From Nageia nagi (taxonomy: Eukaryota > Pinophyta): a stretch of DNA of 64,000 bases. The translations under genes and the position numbers were made by a program. The stretch's first letter is position 1. Every line of letters begins with the position of its first letter. Below, piece by piece: positions 12,741-24,229 of the stretch. The stretch covers positions 106,144,001 to 106,208,000 of the forward strand of contig JBITNC010000001.1 of NCBI GenBank assembly GCA_050084985.1, in the 5' to 3' direction. Below the pieces are notes generated by a model that was not told where the DNA came from, did no database searches, and was given only the letters and a program-made list of their open reading frames with translations.

Positions 12741-13399
12741 TTTGACACCATCTATCTAAGTATATATTATGCTATGATCTTGATATCATTATCTATTATT
12801 TACACATGCACTAATATTACAGTAGGAATGGTCAATGTGATGTTGTTTCTTTGTAAGAACAATTCACTTTGATGAATGGATTTGCATATTTGAAGGATAA
12901 TGAGCATTGATCTAATCTATTCCACTACATCTCTGATCACATCTTAAGGATTGCTTTCATATCAAGTGTACACTTTTTTAGTTATAAAACTTAATATATA
13001 GATAAGTGATTACATCTATATTTGTAGTCTTTATTTAATTATATTTCTTTGTTATAAATTATTATTTAAATTCTATAAATGATATATCTTTCTTTTAAAA
13101 TTAAGTCAATAATTGTACAATATTAGAGAATTATTTGATGAATCATTTATAATATTCAACATATTCTTGATGGATATGGGAGGAAAGAGCAAAGAGATTG
13201 AGAATCTTAGAGCATAAATACATAAGGAGAAGTGAGAAGGATCAAGGAAAGAAGATCCTATAAAAGGAAAACATAATGAAAGAAGTTATGGTAAGAAGCA
13301 ATAATATCAAGAAAATTATATTTTAGTGAATGTAAATGATAGGAATAAGGATCACAAGTGAACCTTAGAAACTCATAAGGAATTAATTAAAAATTTGGT

Positions 13400-14061
13400 A
13401 GTGGAATAACCTCATATCTCTCTTCAAATTAAAGATAATGAAATATATATGTACTTACATCAACTTGAAACATGCATGTTCATTTGTAAGATCATAGGTA
13501 AGTGACCATGTATGGAAGAGTTATTGATATTTACATAAGAGTATTTTGATTTTGATGGTGAGTTTTCAACCATGATACTTCCCTAAAAATTCTTTATGTT
13601 CATGTTTGAAAATATTGATAGTATTAAATAGATCTTAAAAGATAAATATAACTAGTTTTTGGGTAAAGGGGAATCTATATGATAAAATGGTCTAATAATT
13701 TCAACCCTTTCACTAAGAAATTTATGGGGTACCCAATGTGGATTAATTTATATGCTCTCATGTATGAATTTTGGAGCAAAAAATCCATTACAAATATTTA
13801 AAATGTCATTATCTTATTTTAAGGTTTAGATGTGTATACAATATAGAATATAGAAAAGTAGTTTGAATTAAGAAAGGCTAGAATTTTTGTGTGGGTGAAG
13901 ACTTCTAATCCTTACCTGAATTTTATCACCCTTTCTTCAAGTTGGAGAACTTGGGTTCCTAGCATCGAGTATGAGATCTACTCACAAATGTATCATAAAT
14001 GTCTAAGGAAAATAGGCCATATGAAAGAAATTGTATAAAAATGCTCTCATCAATAAAAAAC
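13400..14061 (+). pseudogene. L1-type LINE ORF1 fragment (DUF4283-like, zinc knuckle)
   Basis: The plus strand reads MGYPMWINLYAL, YEFWSKKS, then KARIFVWVKTSN, WVPSIEYEIYS, and a knuckle remnant YHKC followed, one residue out, by KIGHMK. This is the order found in plant L1 ORF1 proteins: an RNA-binding DUF4283-type region (WVRL..LP.EFW) and a CCHC zinc knuckle that binds RNA in the ribonucleoprotein. Here the spacing C-x2-C is disturbed and the last Cys is missing. Several stops interrupt the frame. No ORF2 follows, so the copy is truncated or has been cut. The homologous minus-strand region is at 47280-47700. Confidence 0.7.
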
Positions 14062-14640
14062 CTCAAGAGCCTAATGTATCAATTTCTCCATCCTTGAAGT
14101 GTTGTAGAATTCTCATACTACTAAGGTTAGTTTCTAAGAAGGGAGAGAAAAATCCTTTGATGGAATTAAACAAATTATTTTATAATAGAAAAGTATATCT
14201 TGTCAAAATTCATATTATAATAAGTCACAAAGTAGATTGTTACTAACCATATAACTATACTTTTCTTGTATTCATACCACCCATGAAAGATTAAGTAGCA
14301 ACCATGAAATATCTAAAGAATGAGGTTGATATTATCTACATAGTTTAATTTGTATAAATATCATTATTAAACTCTCCAATATAGAGGATAAGCAATCTAT
14401 ATTGGAGAGAAGATTAGAGTTGTGAGCATTCAAGTTTTAAATTGTTGGATGGAAAGCATATGATTTCAAATTTGATGTTTAATAAATAAGATCTATAATA
14501 TAAAATTTTAGATTTTAGATTTTCTAAATGGTCCTCTTTATTAATTAATTACACTGTAGGCATCCCCTTTTGACATTTCAAAGATCATTTTAAAATCGAT
14601 GGCTAAGAATTTGTTGGAGAGCAGGATGATGATGAAATAA
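14062..14640. other. AT-rich stretch, nothing recognised
   Basis: A small open frame at 14031-14246 continues from the LINE fragment but shows no domain. CTCCAATATAGA and its complement (about 14370 and 14400) form a weak hairpin. Nothing else can be supported. Confidence 0.4.
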
Positions 14641-14925
14641 ATTTAAGCCTTTAGATTTATTATATTTTACTTTATATTATGTTTATATATTATTTTTAAC
14701 ATTATATTAAGTTAATGTTTATGTCTATTATTTTAGTCTTTATTTTATAATTTTATTTATGTTTATATTAATTTTAAATGTTTATGTTTATAATTTAATT
14801 TAGTCGATAAATTTATGTTTAAATGTTTATATTTATTTTAATCTTTATTTTATAAATTTATTTATATTTAATTTTATGCAATACAAAAGGCTAATTTTAA
14901 AAATAATCTCAAATGTTGCACCTAC
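14640..14925 (+). repeat. Repeat H copy 1, left part
   Basis: T-rich sequence built of TTTATGTTTATATT and ATTTTAGTCTTTATTTTA words, ending CTAATTTTAAAAATAATCTC and AATGTTGCACCTAC. It matches 27840-28074 nearly throughout. The LTR element at 14926 interrupts it; the repeat resumes at 21912. The last five bases, CCTAC, are the left target duplication. Confidence 0.88.
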
Positions 14926-15679
14926 TATAGATGCTTAAAAATTATTTATTATTTATTTAATAAATTATATTTAGAATTCTTAAATGATTTAATGCAATAT
15001 TACATATATCAAGATAAAAGGATGTTATAATGCAATGTCATGTGTTATATTAAATGCTATATCATATATCATAGGTTTTATTTTAAAGTATCTTAAATAT
15101 AACAATGATTATATTATTGCATGAGGTCGACCTTCACTCCTTTCTATATCTTTTGCAGGATATATAAATAGGTGGGTAGGTTGATCTCTAGATATTGGAA
15201 CTCTTTTGATATTGATAAAGAACTCTAATAAGTGGTTGTCAATTGTAATGGTGTCTCTCAATGTCATCTATCTTGAGAATTTTTTATACTATGAGTTTTG
15301 GACTTTGTATCTTTGGCACACATCATAATTTGACACATACCATGCAATCAGTGGTGTGGGTATCCTATGTCGATAGTAGCATGCTTCTCTTAGGTCATTA
15401 GTAGAGTGCATCTTCTAGATCGAGAGTTTCAAGCTTGGATGGTTGAGCTATTGGTTCATGAATACAAAAATTAGCTATGAGCTTACCACAAATCCAATCT
15501 CAATCCTTTGAAGAATTATTGCTATCTACTTTTGAAGATTGTACATACACTTCATATTAAATACATGTTTTTCATGTATATTTGTTGTATCTGATATAAT
15601 GTACATATCTATTCTTATTATATTATAGATCATTTTATTTATTATGTATATTCATATTTTAGACAACTTAGAGTCTACA
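14926..15679 (+). repeat. 5' LTR of the non-autonomous element
   Basis: It starts TATAGATGC (expected TGTARACG) and ends GAGTCTACA. It aligns along its whole length to 21156-21906; the differences I saw are mostly C/T and G/A. A possible TATA box (TATATAAATAGG, about 15160) is conserved in both LTRs and would drive transcription of the element. Confidence 0.95.
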
Positions 15680-15682
15680 TAT

Positions 15683-15700
15683 TGGTGAACCTTGACATAT
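15683..15700 (+). other. Primer-binding site
   Basis: TGGTGAACCTTGACA starts three bases after the 5' LTR and begins with TGG, as needed to pair with a tRNA 3' CCA end. A near-identical TGGTAAACCTGAACT follows the LTR at 53865. I do not assign the tRNA. Confidence 0.75.
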
Positions 15701-16198
15701 CCTACAAACCATAGATTTTTTTATTTTAGGGCATCACTTTTTCTGAGGAGTCTTGCATTAAAAAACCTTTGTTTTATTTTACTTTTGATTGAGTTAATTT
15801 TCTTCAAAATTAGAAAATTTTATTACTTCCAATAATTTTTTTTTATAAAAAATGTGACTTTAGAAAAACCTATTTTTTGGAGGTCATTTTCTTCAATTTA
15901 TTGGGATCTAGTATTAAAAAAAAAATTAAATCATAGATAAATATAATTAGAGAATTTTTTTTATTTTTCTATGTCTAGATTTGCATCTTCTGAGTGTTTT
16001 TAAAAATAATTTTGTAGAAAATTTCACATTTAAAAATTATAAAATTTGAAAATATTTTACAACTATTCAATGATATGTTTCATGATAAAAACTTTCCAAA
16101 ACCATAGGTCATCATTGTAAGCAATTTTTTGAGATTAATTTGATCTAATTGCATGCATTTTTATCAAAATTTCTTGAGGTTTTCATATAAAAATATTT

Positions 16199-16930
16199 TT
16201 GCATTTTATCATGGATATTGCATCTAAAAATGGTTTTTTTGAATATTTGAATGTGATAAGTGATTTATTTGTACCTTCCCCTACACAAGAAATATCTAAG
16301 AATATGGACGTTAGGTCAAATAACAATAGAAAATCTTTTGATGAATTGATTTTACCAAATTCATACTTAACTACTACAAATGATGATTTGTCAAATGATA
16401 TATCAATCATAGAAAATCAAGTGCATGATATTGATAGTGATGATAATGATTATTATTATTATATGGCTGAATTTGATTATGATACATATTTAAACCTTGA
16501 AGCTATGGATAACTATGTAATGTATGATATTGCATTTGAAAATTCAACACCTCAAGATCAATTTAAAAAATTAAAGAGAATATATTAGCCAATCCTTCTT
16601 TGATGATAGGAATTTATAATGATCTTGACTTAAAGTAAAAATATCATACACTTTTAAGGAAAGAATTAGATACATTATTAAGAGATCCATATGTAAGATA
16701 ATATTGTATGCAAAAGCTTGAGAAAGAAAATGTAAAAAAGCAACAATATAATCAAACACCTCAACCTAAACCTCAACCAAAACCATAACCTAAAATATAA
16801 TCCGAACCTTAAATTCAAAATCCATCTCAATAAGTAAAACCAAATCAATGTTGGCAAAAAGTAATAAATCAAAAAATATTTAAATTTGTACATGAAATTT
16901 TTCACCTCTACTTCTAAATATCATAATACA
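16199..16930 (+). pseudogene. Gag-like ORF, copy B, N-terminal half
   Basis: An open frame at 16199-16588 encodes 129 residues: a start near MHFIMDIASK, an acidic Asp/Tyr run (DSDDNDYYYY) and the motifs DYDTYLNL, YDIAFEN and PQDQFKK shared with copy A. After a stop at 16588 the frame continues as LRDPYV and then a Pro/Gln/Lys linker (QTPQPKPQPKP, about 16755-16790) with Gln-to-stop changes. The first gene after the primer site in an LTR element is usually gag, so I infer a structural role. No capsid or zinc-knuckle signature is visible, and the protein could be specific to this element family. Confidence 0.55.
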
Positions 16931-17745
16931 ATTTATACGTGAAATTTTCCACCCCTACATCTAAATAAAGGGAGAATAACAAAAGAAAATTTCATTCCTT
17001 TACTTTTTAAAGAAAAAGACATGGTACCAACCTTTAAATAAAATAACCACTATGTCTCTTCAAATAGTACAACACTTCTGATAACAATTAATTATATGAA
17101 ATTTTATCAAACATTATAATAAATATTATATTAAGAATTTAATAAAATTTATGTCAAAATAAATTTATTGAATTCTAATTAAAGGCATTAAGAGAAATAT
17201 TTTACTAGTCTCTTTAAAATATCATAATACAATTTGTATGTGAAATTTTCCACCCCTACATCTAAATAAAAGGAGAATAATACAAGAAACTCCTACTCCT
17301 TTATTTTTTAAAGAAAAAGATATGGTACAAATATCTAAATAAAATAACCACTATGTCTCTTCAAATGCTACAACACTTCAATCAATAATTAATTATATGA
17401 AACTTTATCAAATATTATAATAAACATCATATTAAAATTTTAATAAAATTTATGTCAAAATAAATTTATTAAATTCTAACTAAAAGCATAAGGAGAAATA
17501 TTTGACTAGTTTTCTTAAAATATCAAAAAATATATAATACAATTTGTACATGAAATTTTTCACTCCTACATCTAAATAAAAACAGAATAACAAAACAAAA
17601 TCCTCCTTCTTTACTTTTAAAGAAAAAGACATGGTAACAATTTTTAAATAAAATATCCACTATGTCTCTTCAAATGGTACAACACTTCTAACAATAATTA
17701 ATTCTATGAAGTTTTACCAAACATTATGATAAACATCATATTAAA
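16916..17745 (+). repeat. Tandem repeat, about 301 bp, nearly three copies
   Basis: Copies begin near 16916, 17217 and 17518. Each holds ATAATACAATTTRTAYRTGAA, CACCCCTACATCTAAATAAA (or close), TAAAGAAAAAGA.ATGGTA and CCACTATGTCTCTTCAAAT. The third copy stops short at about 17745. The array lies between the two halves of the gag-like ORF and has no counterpart in copy A. Confidence 0.92.
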
Positions 17746-18850
17746 TATCTTAAAATAGGACTACCTTAACTAGGCAAAAAAATGTAAAAGAATGCACCTT
17801 GCCTTGAAGAGGAAAGAGACTTCTTTTCTTCATGTAACTTTGCACCAAGCTTGAGAATAACCAAAAATAAATAAAAATATCAAGAGATAGAAAGGAGGTT
17901 TTTCTAAAGCTCTAATCCTTTATTTATAGTTAAAGGGATTCAAATGCATCTAAATGGACATCTCCTCACACCCTCAATAATTTTTGGTTAGGTTTACATA
18001 TCAATAATTTTTGGTTAGGTTTACATAAAGTTGGAAATGATGGTAATGGCATTTAATACTTTAAAATCTTTTTCATTAGCTAACAATTTAGTACCAACTC
18101 TTATCCATATCTAATACAAAAATACAAAACTAAGTAAGGTCATTACTCTATTATTTTCATAGCTATTAAATATCATGTAATACCACAAGGAGACCTTAGT
18201 CTCTATCTAATACTATTTTTACTATTAGCCCTATGTGGTAATAATATTGACACCTATATTCAAATTTTACCTCATCAAATTTATATTTTTAACCTTATAA
18301 TAATTTTCAAATTTAACTAAAGGTATATCCCCTTTTTTCCTTCATTTTAAATTCAAATTTCAAAAATACAAAATAAGAGAGAACACACCTTTACTTACGA
18401 TGGTCACCTTATCTTGCAAAGTAAGGTTAATCCATATATTTTTGCATACATGTTTCCATCAATAAATCAATAATCATAATAATTATCTTACATGCATTTA
18501 CATAATTTATGATGATCATAGGATGTGTTAGCAAATCAACATCAATCATTTCCTCCTCTTACCCTCCATTACTATCATCAATCCACCTTTGGTCCATAGT
18601 GTCTTTAAGTCACTTCTCCACTCTATGACTTGTGTCAAAATATCTTGAATCCAACATCAAATTGTTGTAAATTATACATATTTCCATATCAAACTTGTCA
18701 TTACCATAGTATTATGCAAACATAATTCATTGAAATCCTTAATGGTACTTGAGGTTAAATAGTGTCTTGAGGTGGGTCATGATAAGATTGTAGATGAAAT
18801 TATAAAAATTTACAAAAACTGTGATGAGAAACCACACCATCAGTAATGTG
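17746..18850. other. Rest of an insertion splitting the gag-like ORF
   Basis: No coding frame is recognised. A 34-bp tandem duplication (TCAATAATTTTTGGTTAGG, about 17967 and 18001) is present. Because copy A at 3990-4470 runs through the equivalent place without this sequence, the stretch from about 16930 to 18850 probably entered later. Its ends are not resolved. Confidence 0.5.
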
Positions 18851-18859
18851 CTATATGAT

Positions 18860-19215
18860 ATGAAGGCTACCAACAATGTGAAAATAGTAATGGAAATTAT
18901 GGTTCTTATTCTGCAAATCCAACTAGTTAAGAAAGTGTAGGAAAATTTTTAGTTCAAATAGATCCATTGAGCTTCATTACAAAAATATAGAAAGCAAAAA
19001 TATTGGTCTTTTGAAAAGTATCAATGTAAGATTGAAATTCTTAGTAACTATTTGCAAGAATTTGAAATAGATACTCCATACATACAACTTACATTTATTG
19101 ATCTTCTTAAGAGTGTAGCAACCCAAGGTACAAACAATATCTTGGATAATTTAAAGAAAGAACATCAATTTATTAGAACAAAATATATTCAATTATATGG
19201 TGGTGGTTCCACCAT
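18860..19215 (+). pseudogene. Gag-like ORF, copy B, C-terminal half
   Basis: The frame reads FEKYQCKIEILS, EFEIDTPYIQL, FIDLLKSVATQG and LDNLKKEHQFI, ending at YGGGSTI. The end and the following 300 bases match 4440-4640 of copy A. It is a helical, charged segment with no domain I know; stops at Gln positions break its earlier part. Confidence 0.5.
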
Positions 19216-21141
19216 CCTCTAGTGTACTATAATTTCTAAATTTTGCATATTATATAGGATGCATTTCATATAGGTTCAATATCATGAGTTAGTACATAGC
19301 ATGCATTTGATTACCATGGAAAATTTTATCAAGTTTTTAATCATGCTATCTTTGCATCTTCATTTTTTCTATCATGTTATATTGGTTCTTATTTTCTCTT
19401 TCATTTTTTCATCTTCATCATGTCATCAAGTCTTCTTCTTTTATAAAATATTTTTCTTATCTTTATTCTTATCAAGGTTCTTAAATCTACCATGCTAATC
19501 AAATGCCTCATGTATAGGGTAGTCTTATGTCTAGTCATTGCATTCCATATTAGTTACATTTCATAATAAAAATAATAAATAATAAATAAGAGAAATAATT
19601 AAAAAAAAAATAATGGATATAGACTTAGCTGGAGGTAATTTCAATTTTTGTTGGGGGCAATTTTAGTTTTAGCTAGGGGCTTACTAGAAATCAAATATTG
19701 AAAATCAAAAGGAAAAAATTCAGAATTCAAAATCAAAAAGTGCAAAAATTTTCCATTCTTAGGGCATGAAGGTAAGTACAGGTAAAGTATATCATCTCAA
19801 ATATTTTTAATATTGATCATTATGATAATTTATTGCAATTGATGATTTGAATATATCTTATTTTGAAATCAATTGATGAATAAGAATATATTCTTTTGAA
19901 TATTTGTATGAAAAGTAATATTGATATGATTCTATGATTTCATTCAAATAAAATGTAAGTTTTACTAATTAAATTCAAGACTATTATATCTTTGAAAATA
20001 TGGTATAATATAGCATTATTGTGTTGTCTATGAAATATTGCATATTTGGATGGTTATTTTCAAGGCCAATTGAATGGATTTTTTTTCCTAAGTGATATCG
20101 TCATTGCATAGATAAATTGAATATATGTTCAAATGTTACTAATTCATGATGTATCTTGAAAATGTTATGATAAATGGCAATGCTATTTCGAATCTAACAT
20201 AATGCAAAATTATATGGATGATTCTCAATTGAATATTTTTCAAACTTCTATGCTTCATATGAAAAAACTCACACTACCAATGGTGTGTAATGATTATAAA
20301 TTATTTGTAATTAGGGCATATTGAAATTTCATTCAATATCTACTTATTTATGTGATTCTTTCATATATTTACAATGGTTTATTAAATTTGATCACATTTG
20401 TTGAAGACATGATTGGAAATTTTTAAGCATACCATGCTACCAAAAAGGCATATTCACCTTGAAAATTTATACAAATTGAAGTATTAAAATGCAAGGCCAT
20501 TGAATTTTTGAGTATTTGGTACATTTATGAAAATCAAATACTATTATTCATTGTTCTACAAACAAATATTTTCAAAACCATGGTCACTCCATGAGCAACA
20601 TCTCTTATCAATTGAAGGATTATTTGAAGCTTCAGTCATTAAAATTTCTCATTAGCTTAGTCTTTACATATTATGAGTTGTTTGTCATAATAGTCTATAC
20701 ATTGTAGATATTACAAGCCTAGGGCATTAAAAAGTACCTCATGCACTTGTTCTTCATATATTATGAGTTGTTTATCACAGTAGTCTATATATCATAGTTT
20801 GTATCACTATGAGTCACATCGATTATAGTAAAAAACTACATATTATATTAATTTCATCTTTTTTATTTGCATTGATTATTCTTTCATGGATGTGATCTAT
20901 GTGGGTATATGTTGCTTTGTTCTATAGGTATTATCTGGCTGAGTAGGATTCGCATAGACTGCTCACCTCATAGAGGGACTCCTTTTATTTTATCTTTCTT
21001 AACCAATGCAGCATAAGCAAGGGGTAACTAAGACCAAAAGGGGGCAAACAACATACCATACTTAACATATCAATCAAAATCTTCTTCTCTTATCTAAACC
21101 TCTTTAGATTATGCAATGTGAATGATTTTTTATTTATATAT
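19216..21141 (+). other. Non-coding 3' inner region of the LTR element
   Basis: No protein is seen. GTTGGGGGCAATTTTAG and TTAGCTAGGGGC (19650-19685), and AAGGGGGCAAACAACATACC (about 21038), are G-rich words that recur in the related elements. A short duplication (CATATTATGAGTTGTTT, about 20668 and 20755) is present. Confidence 0.55.
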
Positions 21142-21155
21142 AAAGAAGGGGAAAA
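21142..21155 (+). other. Polypurine tract
   Basis: AAAGAAGGGGAAAA lies directly before the 3' LTR start TGTAAACG, as expected for the plus-strand primer of reverse transcription. Confidence 0.85.
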
Positions 21156-21906
21156 TGTAAACGTTTAAAAATTATTTATTATTTATTTAATAAATCATAT
21201 TTAGACTTAAATGATTTAATGTAATATTACATATATCAAGATAAAAATAAATTATAATGTAATGATATATGTTATATTAAATGTTATATCATATATCGTA
21301 GGTTTTATTTTAAAGTATCTTGAATATAAAAATGATTATATTATTGCATGAGGTCAACCTTCACTCCTTTTTACGTCTTTTCTAGGATATATAAATAGGT
21401 GGATAGGTTGATCTCTAGATATCATAACTCTTTTGATATTGATAAAGAACTCTAATAGGTGGTTTTCAGCTATAATTGTGTCTCTAGATGCGATCTATCT
21501 TGATATTTTGTTATACTATGAGTTTTGGACTTTTTATCTTTGGTGCACATCATAATTTAACATATTCCATGCAATCAATGACATGCTTATACTACAACAA
21601 TAGTGGCATGCTTCTCTTATGTTGTTAATGATGTACATGTTCTAGATCAAGGGTTCCATGCTTGGATGGTGGATCTATTTGTTCATGCATATGAATATTA
21701 GTTGTGAGCTTGCAACGAGTTCAATCCCAATCTTCTGAAGATTCATTGCTATCTACTTTCAAGGATTATACATACACTTCATATTAGGTACATGCTTTTC
21801 ATGTATATTTGTTGTATCTGATATAGTGTACATATCTATTCTTCTTATATTATAGACCATTTTATTTATTATGTATATTCATATTTTACACAATTTAGAG
21901 TCTACA
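21156..21906 (+). repeat. 3' LTR of the non-autonomous element
   Basis: It begins TGTAAACGTTTAAAAATT and ends GAGTCTACA, and aligns to the 5' LTR over its full length. The right target duplication CTTAT (21907-21911) and the resumption of repeat H follow at once. Confidence 0.95.
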
Positions 21907-21911
21907 CTTAT

Positions 21912-23475
21912 CATTCTTACCTGGCTAATTTAGCTTGAAATAAATATAATACTTTTAGAAAAAAAGCAACCAATGTAAATACTATCTTAAACCATTTTGA
22001 AAGATACCTATCTTATATTTTAGATGCTCATTTTGATCTTCCCTCACTTTAGTAAGATAATTTTGCACCAATTAGATTTGATACTTCATTATTTTTTTCT
22101 ATGCTTAAGTTATATCACCATATACGATTGAATATCCCTTATATCACGTAGTCATAGTCCAACCAAAACATGAAAAATATCATGATAAAATGATCAAATT
22201 ATTTATCTCTCTCAATTACTTTATTCATAATTTCTCTATTCTATAAGAGTGTCAAATTATTTACTCTATATTGTATTAGATTCTATCTTATCTTGATCAT
22301 CTTAGTTACCTTTATCATAATTAATTGGCATACTTATGGTAAGAAAGTCCTATGAGTAACAATGTGATCTCTGAATCAAGATTAGACTAGCATCGTAAGA
22401 TAGTCCTATGAGTGATAATGTGGTCTCTAAATCAATATTTGAGTGCAAGAAGGAATACAAGTTTTCCTCATGCTTAATGTTAATCTTTTGAAGAAATATA
22501 TTTTGCTACCATATCCTAATTTTTGATGCCACATTATTATTCATGTTTTATATTTTAGATTACACCCATGTACTACCAAGTTTCTCAAGCATCTATACCA
22601 AATTTAATCTTCTCTAATTATTTCATTAATATAATAGATTTTTTTATCTATAAAAATAAAAGAATATAAATATTCCATATAAGAAGCTAACATTAAATTA
22701 GCCAAGCTCACATTTAAACTACCAATACTAAAGTCAAATTCATGTGAGTCTTTATATCCAAAATAAATTAATGTAGATCTCAAAACTCATATTATGTATA
22801 AGAAAAATAAAACCTTCATCAATGACCACTAAACTATGAAAAATACTACAACCTTAAGGAAGTTTAGGTAAGAAATTATAAATATGACTATAATCCCTTA
22901 TAACCTAAATGAGGATGATTAATTTAGATGACTATATAACTTAGAGAACTTGAAAATGGGGAGCAATTAACTAATGAGGATAATTTGGATAAATAATCAG
23001 TAAAATATGAATTTGGATAAATAACCAATACAATGTGCATTAGGTTTTATTGCTCCTTCCTCCTTAAAGATAAGAACTCTCTCCCCCTTTATTTATAAAT
23101 ATTATATTAAATCTTCATCTCCCACTAATATTTTCTTTCCCACACCATGTATTGTCTCTTCTCCACCTTAAATAATTAATCTAATTATTCATTATTCTTT
23201 ATTTTATTCCATCAAATAATAATATTTATGAATCCCAAGTTTTAAAATATCAATCAAATTTTAAAAATACTCATTCCAAATTGAATAATCGAACTACTAA
23301 AACCCAAATGCTTACTCACAACTTGAAATTACTTCAATGTAATAAACTTACACATATACATTTAAAATATAAAATAAAATTAAATGTTTATATTTAAATT
23401 TTACTTTATTTCATAAGTTTATGTTTAAATATCTATGTTTATTTTATTCTCCATTTTATAACTTTATTAAGGTAA
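21912..23475 (+). repeat. Repeat H copy 1, right part
   Basis: From CATTCTTACCTGGCTAA it matches 28075-29165 and, after a gap, 30260-30360 (TTTTGCACCAAT, CTATGCTTAAGTTATATCAC, CATATAAGAAGCTAACATT, AACTACTAAAACCCAA). Its end returns to the TTTATGTTTAAAT T-rich words found in the left part. It has no coding frame. TCGAAC at 23290 is the unfilled counterpart of the CACTA-like insertion site in copy 2. Confidence 0.88.
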
Positions 23476-24200
23476 GAGGCATTTCTACAACTGCAACACG
23501 AGGCTAGAGTGGGGAGTAAAATATCGCATGTGAGTCCGTCTGTTAACAATTTACCGAAAAATAAAAAAATTAAATTACAATGCAGACTTAAGAAAATAAA
23601 ATTAAAAAAAATAAATTACAAAGCCAACATAAATATAAATCGATATATTTTTTCAAAAAAATGTATAAATATATGCAAGAATATAAAATATTTATTCAAA
23701 TTCCTTAGAAAAAGAGTGAATTGACCTTCTACTATAATTTATTTATCACTTCCATGTAAGATCTTGCTCCCTACTATTATATTTATTATCTTTAATATTT
23801 CACTGAATTTAACAAAAAATTAGTTACAAAATTTTAGATTATTTTAAATTAAAGAACACAATTTCAATGTGAATAATTATAGAAGATTAAATATATTACA
23901 AATTAAATATATTTTAGGTTATAGATTACAGATTAAATATATTTTAGGTTTTTAGATTAAAAAATAAATATATTTTAGATAATTTCAAATTACATATTTT
24001 TGCCATAAATAATTTTGATATAAAAATATTTGACTTTAAAATTTAGATTACATATTAAAATTTTAAAATTTAAATTACAAATTAAAACTTAGATTATAAT
24101 TAAAATTTAATATTAAATATACATTTAGATTATTGATTATAGATTAAATATATTTTAGAATTTGTGTTTGCTTATGTAATATTAAAATTTAGAATATATA
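23476..24200. repeat. AT-rich imperfect short repeats
   Basis: From about 23880 the sequence is built of AGATTAAATATATTTTAG-like words with variants. The preceding 250 bases, including a small Lys-rich open frame at 23509-23724, show nothing recognisable. Confidence 0.6.
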
Positions 24201-24229
24201 CTTAGCATCCTTTTCTTTAAACAAAACAT

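Larger units (their letters stand above)
14926..21906 (+). mobile_element. Complete non-autonomous LTR retrotransposon (LARD-like)
   Basis: Two direct LTRs (14926-15679 and 21156-21906) flank an inner region with a primer-binding site, a gag-like ORF, non-coding sequence and a polypurine tract, but with no protease, reverse transcriptase or integrase that I can find. The target duplication is CCTAC on the left and CTTAT on the right, two C-to-T changes apart. The second copy of the host repeat H has the unfilled site CCTAC followed by CATTCTTA at 28070, exactly as predicted if one CCTAC is removed. LTR starts and ends match those of Tat-like elements in the window, so the missing enzymes were probably supplied by such relatives. 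Without pol it fits the LARD class, 6981 bp here, which includes a 1.9-kb inner insertion. Confidence 0.92.
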
